This document shows positions 5,297 through 9,264 of a stretch of 9,264 bases of DNA, one piece after another. The stretch covers positions 1-9,264 of the forward strand of contig CAKOJC010000041.1 of the NCBI GenBank assembly GCA_934088535.1, read 5' to 3'. Source of the DNA: an uncultured Bacilli bacterium (GTDB lineage: Bacteria > Bacillota_I > Bacilli_A > RF39 > UBA660). The stretch's first letter is position 1. Each line of letters opens with the position of its first letter. A program made the position numbers and the translations under genes. Below the pieces are notes generated by a model. The model was not told where the DNA came from, did not search any database, and saw only the letters and a program-made list of their open reading frames with translations.

Positions 5297-7597
5297 AAAT
5301 AGTTCTTCGTAATTATTTATGGTTACGAATTCTATAGAATTTTTTATATCTTTTTCTAGCCAGTTTATATCATTTTTATTATCTTCTGGTATATATAGTG
5401 TTTTTATTTTATTTCTAAAACAGGCTATTGATTTTTCTTTTATGCCACCTACTTTTAGTATATCTCCTTTAAGTGTTATTTCTCCGGTCATTGAGATTTC
5501 ATCACTTATTTTTTGATTTTTTATATGAGACAAGATCGCAGTTGTAATAGCTACTCCTGCAGATGGTCCATCCTTTGGGCTAGAGCCTTCTGTAAAGTGA
5601 ATATGAATATCATGTGTCATGAAGAAGTCTTCATCTATATTAAGTAATTTACTATTACTTTTTATGTAACTTATAGCAACTTCTATACTTTCTTTTGTTA
5701 CTTCTCCAAGTGAACCTGTGAATGTATAGTTACCACTACCTTTAAATGATGAACACTCTATATCTAATGTTGTTCCACCTGATTTATTACAAGCTACAGC
5801 TCTTACTACTCCAGTACTTGTTATTTTCTTTGCTTTTTTAGTACTATAAAGTTCTTGTTCTAAGTAATGAGGCAAGTCTGATTCTTTTATTCTAACACTA
5901 ACGATTTTTCTTGATGCTTTAATGTGTTCTGTTATTACTTTTCTTGTTATCTTACTTATACATCTTTCTAACTCTCTTACACCTGCTTCATTAGTGTATT
6001 CTTCTATAATTTTAATAATAGCTGGAGTTTCAAATTTAATAACTGTATTTTTAAGTCCTGCCTTTTTAAGTATATTTGGTATTAAATAGTTTTCACATAT
6101 AAGTAGTTTTTCACTATCAGTGTATCCTGTTAAATCTATGATTTCAAGTCTATCTAGAAGTGCTGCTGGTATTCCTGAAATATCATTTGCTGTTAAAACA
6201 AAAAGTATCTTTGATAAATCTATTTCTTCATCTATATAATTATCTACAAATCGTTTATTTTGACTCACATCTAGTATATCTAATAGAGTTGAAGCTGGAT
6301 CTCCCTTGTAATCTTTTTTTAATTTATCTACTTCATCCAGCAAAAATACTGGGTTATTGCTTTCACACCTAATAAGTGAAGAAACTATTTTACCTGGATT
6401 AGAGCCAATGTATGCTCTTCTATGTCCGACTAGTTCTGAAGAGTCACTCATACCACCTAAAGATATTTTTACAAAGTTTCTATTAAGCGCATAAGATATA
6501 GATTCTGCAAATGTTGTTTTTCCCACTCCTGGAGGTCCTACTAAACATAATATTGGACTATTAATATCTGGTGATATACTTTTAACTGCTATATATTCTA
6601 CTATTCTAAGTTTAGCATTGTCCATTCCATAATGCGATTCATTTAACTTCTTTTCTATTTTTAATAAATCTTTTTCATCTTTTGTTTCATTAAACCAAGG
6701 AACAGATAATAAATATTCTATATAATTTCTTATTACTCCAGCATCTGGACTTACTTCACTAGTTGCACTATATCTTTCTATTTCTGTTATTAATTTAGCT
6801 TTTATTCTTTCTGGAAACAAACCATTCTCAAGTCTTTCTTTGAACTTTAATACGTCATCATCCTTTGTATCATTTTGACCAAGTTCATTCTTAATAACCT
6901 TTAATTTTTCTTTTAAAATAAATTCTTTTTGTGTGTCATCTAATCCTTTTTTTATTTCTGTTTCAATATGGCCTTCTAAGTCCATTACAGCACTTTCAAT
7001 AGCTAATTCTTTTATTAATAATTTACTTCTACTTATTGCTGATGCATCTAGCATTAAATTTAATTTTTTTTCAAAACTTAATGGTAAGAAATTACCAATT
7101 AAATCTGTTAGTTTATCTAATGATATATTATTTCTTATTTGAGACATTATTGAGTTAGTAACGAAAGGATTTTTATTAACATAGCTTTCTAGTTCTGACA
7201 TTAATTTTCTTTGATATGCAGAACACTCTATTTCGCTATCATGTACTTCAATATTAGTGATTATGCTATCTAATATATCTTCCTCATTTGAATAGTTTAC
7301 ATAGCTTATTACTTTGACTCTATATTGACCATAAATGATTACTCTCATATTTCCATTGGGTAAATCAATTATACTTTTTATTTTACCAACAATACCTATT
7401 CTTGGTAGGTCTGATGTATCTGGTTTTTCTTCAAGAGAATTTAGAGGGCAAACGATTAAGACTTCGCTATCATGATATAGTTTTGAAATTTCAGTAACTT
7501 TTTTGCTTACGTCACTTTTTATTTCAACTCTAACCTCTTGATAAGGAAGTAATACAAGATTTTTTAATAATATAACTGGTAAATTACTCTTAATCAT
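5279..7597 (-). CDS. lon: ATP-dependent protease LonA
   Basis: This complete 772-residue LonA is an AAA+ serine protease that unfolds and degrades damaged or regulatory proteins in the cytosol as a hexamer. It has the substrate-binding LAN domain (about 5-200, opening LPVILLKNLVLLPYQEV), a helical region (about 200-300), and the AAA+ module: Walker A GPPGVGKTT (354-362), Walker B VFLLDEVD (417-424), sensor-1 Asn471 in TAND, arginine finger about Arg483 (LLDRLE), sensor-2 Arg541 (GVRELER). The protease domain (about 585-772) carries the Ser679 nucleophile in KDGPSAG and the Lys722 general base in GGIKEK, so all key residues are present. Length matches B. subtilis LonA (about 774). The start at ATG 7597 has a strong AGGAGG just 4 bases upstream. 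Transcription appears monocistronic, with its own promoter (7622-7650) and a terminator at the stop codon. In B. subtilis lonA lies upstream of ysxC, hem genes, spoVID and ysxE; here spoVID follows directly. Confidence 0.98.
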   Translation of the reverse strand: MIKSNLPVILLKNLVLLPYQEVRVEIKSDVSKKVTEISKLYHDSEVLIVCPLNSLEEKPDTSDLPRIGIVGKIKSIIDLPNGNMRVIIYGQYRVKVISYVNYSNEEDILDSIITNIEVHDSEIECSAYQRKLMSELESYVNKNPFVTNSIMSQIRNNISLDKLTDLIGNFLPLSFEKKLNLMLDASAISRSKLLIKELAIESAVMDLEGHIETEIKKGLDDTQKEFILKEKLKVIKNELGQNDTKDDDVLKFKERLENGLFPERIKAKLITEIERYSATSEVSPDAGVIRNYIEYLLSVPWFNETKDEKDLLKIEKKLNESHYGMDNAKLRIVEYIAVKSISPDINSPILCLVGPPGVGKTTFAESISYALNRNFVKISLGGMSDSSELVGHRRAYIGSNPGKIVSSLIRCESNNPVFLLDEVDKLKKDYKGDPASTLLDILDVSQNKRFVDNYIDEEIDLSKILFVLTANDISGIPAALLDRLEIIDLTGYTDSEKLLICENYLIPNILKKAGLKNTVIKFETPAIIKIIEEYTNEAGVRELERCISKITRKVITEHIKASRKIVSVRIKESDLPHYLEQELYSTKKAKKITSTGVVRAVACNKSGGTTLDIECSSFKGSGNYTFTGSLGEVTKESIEVAISYIKSNSKLLNIDEDFFMTHDIHIHFTEGSSPKDGPSAGVAITTAILSHIKNQKISDEISMTGEITLKGDILKVGGIKEKSIACFRNKIKTLYIPEDNKNDINWLEKDIKNSIEFVTINNYEELFKKIFQ

Positions 7598-7621
7598 GCT
7601 TCCTCCTGTGTACGAGTATTT

Positions 7622-7650
7622 ATTATAAAAGTAATTTAATTAAATGTAAA
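7622..7650 (-). promoter_or_regulatory. Sigma-A promoter of lon
   Basis: On the minus strand TTTACA (7645-7650; 5/6 to consensus) and a perfect TATAAT (7622-7627) are 17 bases apart. The predicted start near 7615 leaves a leader of about 18 bases with AGGAGG. It sits directly after the terminator of the preceding gene, as expected for an independent unit. No convincing CtsR or CIRCE operator is seen. Confidence 0.75.
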
Positions 7651-7670
7651 CATTAAAAGTCAAATTTCAC

Positions 7671-7698
7671 AAAAAAAGAACTGATTATTCTTCAGTTC
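7671..7698 (-). terminator. Intrinsic terminator with the stop codon of the unknown gene in its loop
   Basis: On the minus strand the perfect 7-base-pair stem GAACTGA / TCAGTTC (7692-7698 and 7678-7684) with a 7-base loop AGAATAA is followed by seven T (7671-7677). The TAA stop of the upstream gene is in the loop and the rising arm encodes its last residues. The stem has three G-C pairs. Confidence 0.82.
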
Positions 7699-8275
7699 CC
7701 TCTGGCTTTCTTAAAACTGGTCCTTTAATTTCTTGTTGTTCTTTTAATTTTTTTACAACTTTTGCTTTATATAATTTTTTATACATATCAACTCTTGATT
7801 TATCATATTTAAATTGTATTTCTCTATTATCATCATTTTCTAATTCAACGATTCTTTCTAGTGTTGGAGTTGTGCCTTCACTTCTACTTACTCTAACTGA
7901 ATCATATAATTTTTTAAGATCATGTGCTCTAATTATAAAACCTGGCTTTTCAAAAACAGCCTTTTCACTTAATGATGCTGTATCTGCTAAGGCTAGAACA
8001 GTTAATACTTGATTATATGTCAATTCAAATAATCTTTTATTTTCATTTAAATATTTTATTGCCTCTTCTTCACTGAAGCCTTGTCCTGCAAATATCACTT
8101 TGAATAAGTTTATTATTGCATATACATTAGCTGATGTAGTAAACCCTGAATTAATACTGTTTGCAATTACTCTTGCTGTGTTTCCATCTCCTAGTATTTC
8201 CTTATATTTTTCAAAATATTTTGAAACTACCATATCGCCATATGCATATTGTCTTGCTTGTGTATATTTACTCAT
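7685..8275 (-). CDS. Unrecognised 196-residue basic, mostly helical protein
   Basis: I do not recognise a named family. The protein (MSKYTQARQYAYGDMVVSKY at its start) has no signal peptide or membrane segment and should be cytosolic. Residues about 1-100 look helical and fairly hydrophobic; about 112-145 include KPGFIIRAHDLKKLYDSVRV; the C-terminal 45 residues are Lys-rich (YKKLYKAKVVKKLKEQQE) and could contact nucleic acid or ribosome. One stretch (about 64-90, GQGFSEEEAIKYLNENKRLF onward) recalls a single mTERF-type helical repeat (GFSxEEhxxhhxxxPxhh); this is only a by-eye resemblance. ATG 8275 is chosen because AGAGGGGG ends 11 bases upstream; the TTG at 8284 would leave only 2 bases. 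The gene has a perfect sigma-A promoter and a strong terminator, so it is a well-expressed single-gene unit between rbgA and lon. The frame is intact and codon use fits its neighbours, so it is a real gene. Confidence 0.82.
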   Translation of the reverse strand: MSKYTQARQYAYGDMVVSKYFEKYKEILGDGNTARVIANSINSGFTTSANVYAIINLFKVIFAGQGFSEEEAIKYLNENKRLFELTYNQVLTVLALADTASLSEKAVFEKPGFIIRAHDLKKLYDSVRVSRSEGTTPTLERIVELENDDNREIQFKYDKSRVDMYKKLYKAKVVKKLKEQQEIKGPVLRKPEGTEE

Positions 8276-8286
8276 TTTAATCAAAA

Positions 8287-8294
8287 CCCCCTCT
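8287..8294 (-). promoter_or_regulatory. G-rich ribosome binding site choosing the 8275 start
   Basis: AGAGGGGG on the minus strand lies 11 bases before ATG 8275 and only 2 bases before an in-frame TTG at 8284. It is an imperfect Shine-Dalgarno (GAGGGG in place of GGAGG), but its position favours the ATG. Confidence 0.5.
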
Positions 8295-8308
8295 TTGGTT
8301 ACTTGTAC

Positions 8309-8337
8309 ATTATAACATCCATGAAATTATATGTCAA
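8309..8337 (-). promoter_or_regulatory. Perfect consensus sigma-A promoter
   Basis: On the minus strand TTGACA (8332-8337) and TATAAT (8309-8314) match the consensus exactly with the ideal 17-base spacer. The predicted start near 8302 leaves a leader of about 26 bases to ATG 8275. It drives the unrecognised 196-residue gene and is the strongest promoter in the window. Confidence 0.88.
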
Positions 8338-8361
8338 TTATTTTGTTACATTTTTGATACA

Positions 8362-9240
8362 TTATATTCTATCAAATGTAATATTTTTGATTTTTTCTTG
8401 TTTAATTGAATTTAAAATTACCAAACTAACTCTTTCGTAATCTACTTCTCCATTAACTGGTATATTTTTATATTTAGATATTTTAGTGAAACATTCTTCT
8501 ACTTCATCATCATTATAATAGTCTATTCCAAATTCTTTCTTTAAAATTTCTTTATAATATTTATCTAATTTCTTTAATATATGAATTGCGACTTCTTCTA
8601 TAGTAAGTATTTCCTCTTTAATTATTGTCATTGATGCTAGATTTAAAGCAACATTTTGGCTTTCAAATTTTGGCCATAATATTCCCGGAGTATCTAGTAG
8701 ATCCATAAATTCATTTATCTTAATTGTATTAATTTGTTTTGTTACACCTGGTTTATTACCTACTCCTACTATATTTCTTCCTGCTAACTTATTGATAAGC
8801 GTACTCTTTCCTACATTAGGAACACCAATTACTAAGCATTTTGCTTTTTTAGGAAGCATTCCTTTTGCTTCTCTTTTCTTATTTACTTCAGTCATTAACT
8901 TTCTTACTTCTTCTATAATTTTTTTATAATCATTTGAATTTTTAGAATCACATGTAACTGTTATATATCCTTCATTTTTATATTTTTCAATCCATTTTTC
9001 TGTTTCTTTTTTATCACATAAATCATATTTATTGAATACTATTATATTTTGTTTTTCTCTTGTTATTTTCTTTAAATCTGGTATTCTACTTGAGAATGGA
9101 ACTCTTGAATCAATTACTTCGATTACTATGTCTACCATACTCATAATATTTCCTATTTCTCTTTTAGTTTTGGCCATGTGACCTGGATACCAGTTGATAT
9201 TGTTTTTTCTAACCTCCCCATTATTTTCAATTTTTTCCAT
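8362..9240 (-). CDS. rbgA: Ribosome biogenesis GTPase RbgA (YlqF)
   Basis: This is a 292-residue circularly permuted GTPase that acts in a late step of 50S ribosomal subunit assembly. The G motifs appear in the permuted order: G4 NKYD (70-73), G5-like CDSKN (97-101), G1 GVPNVGKST (139-147), G2 Thr in PGVTK (165-168 region), G3 DTPG (183-186) followed by ILWP. The N-terminal NWYPGHMAKTKREI carries the conserved His (residue 21 here, B. subtilis His9) proposed to aid GTP hydrolysis. The C-terminal helical domain (about 200-292) is the rRNA-binding ANTAR-like part. Length fits the family (about 280-290). Two ATGs are possible: 9258 (298 residues) and 9240. The second is preferred because AAAGGCGTGAT, close to the anti-Shine-Dalgarno complement, lies just before it, and the extra six residues are not conserved family sequence. 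No rnhB follows, unlike in B. subtilis. No clear terminator follows either, so some read-through into the next gene is possible. Confidence 0.95.
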   Translation of the reverse strand: MEKIENNGEVRKNNINWYPGHMAKTKREIGNIMSMVDIVIEVIDSRVPFSSRIPDLKKITREKQNIIVFNKYDLCDKKETEKWIEKYKNEGYITVTCDSKNSNDYKKIIEEVRKLMTEVNKKREAKGMLPKKAKCLVIGVPNVGKSTLINKLAGRNIVGVGNKPGVTKQINTIKINEFMDLLDTPGILWPKFESQNVALNLASMTIIKEEILTIEEVAIHILKKLDKYYKEILKKEFGIDYYNDDEVEECFTKISKYKNIPVNGEVDYERVSLVILNSIKQEKIKNITFDRI

Positions 9241-9244
9241 TACT

Positions 9245-9255
9245 ATCACGCCTTT
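9245..9255 (-). promoter_or_regulatory. Ribosome binding site favouring the 9240 start of rbgA
   Basis: AAAGGCGTGAT on the minus strand resembles AAAGGAGGTGAT with an internal gap, and its AAAGG part is 10 bases before ATG 9240. Only six bases are visible before the alternative ATG at 9258, so the choice is not certain. Confidence 0.45.
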
Positions 9256-9264
9256 CATGTTTTA

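Noticed and set aside
7654..7674. AGTCAAA upstream of lon (plus strand) considered as a CtsR heptad operator.
   Set aside because: Only one heptad is a fair match; the second, after three bases, is CACAAAA and agrees poorly with GGTCAAA. It is also upstream of the -35, and the region is very AT-rich.
8276..8284. TTG start at 8284 for the unknown 196-residue gene.
   Set aside because: The G-rich ribosome site would be only 2 bases away, whereas ATG 8275 is at a workable distance and is a stronger start codon.
8348..8379. Hairpin just after rbgA (ACATTTGATA pairing with TATCAAAAATGT, with a 2-base bulge) considered as the rbgA terminator.
   Set aside because: No U-tract follows on the minus strand (the next bases are AACAAAA), and the pairing is AT-rich and bulged. 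It may slow polymerase but cannot be called a terminator.
1..9264. Possible mycoplasma-type genetic code (TGA as tryptophan), CRISPR array, tRNA, insertion sequence or phage genes.
   Set aside because: The tryptophans I checked are TGG and no long gene contains in-frame TGA. I saw no regularly spaced repeats, tRNA-like cloverleafs, transposase or phage-like genes.

Overview
This window is very AT-rich, uses TGG for tryptophan throughout and has no in-frame TGA in its long genes, so the standard bacterial code fits. Genes are tightly packed, most with strong AAAGGAG-type ribosome binding sites. The content points to a low-GC Firmicute of the Bacilli side, probably an uncultured host-associated lineage with a compact genome. 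The order lon, spoVID, ysxE (B. subtilis has the same genes with ysxC and hem genes in between) and a ylbJ/ylbL-like pair imply that the lineage is or was spore-forming. Assignment to a named clade is inference.

Layout, left to right: (1) 1-162, minus: the start of a YlbL/SepM-like membrane PDZ protease, divergent from (2) 195-1118, plus: a YlbJ-like sporulation membrane protein, the only plus-strand gene. (3) 1095-3675, minus: a three-gene operon of type IV pilin-like proteins. Its first gene makes a large pilin without Glu+5 but with a big cysteine-containing ectodomain, followed by two smaller pilins. Its terminator lies inside the end of ylbJ. (4) 3740-5231, minus: spoVID (SPOCS-like domain plus LysM) overlapping ysxE (degenerate CotS-family kinase fold). 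(5) 5279-7597, minus: a complete LonA protease with its own promoter and terminator. (6) 7685-8275, minus: an unrecognised 196-residue basic protein with a perfect consensus sigma-A promoter. (7) 8362-9240, minus: the ribosome assembly GTPase RbgA.

The genes fall into three groups: spore envelope and sporulation (ylbJ, spoVID, ysxE), a surface pilus or secretion pseudopilus (three pilins; no ATPase, platform protein or prepilin peptidase is visible here), and housekeeping (lon, rbgA). Several terminators are fused to stop codons, and the ylbJ/pilin ends overlap, showing strong compaction. I found no mobile element, CRISPR array, tRNA or rRNA, and no intergenic gap above about 90 bases. I see no clear unknown defence or mobile system. 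The most noteworthy items are the tip-like pilin operon, the miniature SpoVID/YsxE pair, the unknown gene between rbgA and lon, and the terminator architecture.
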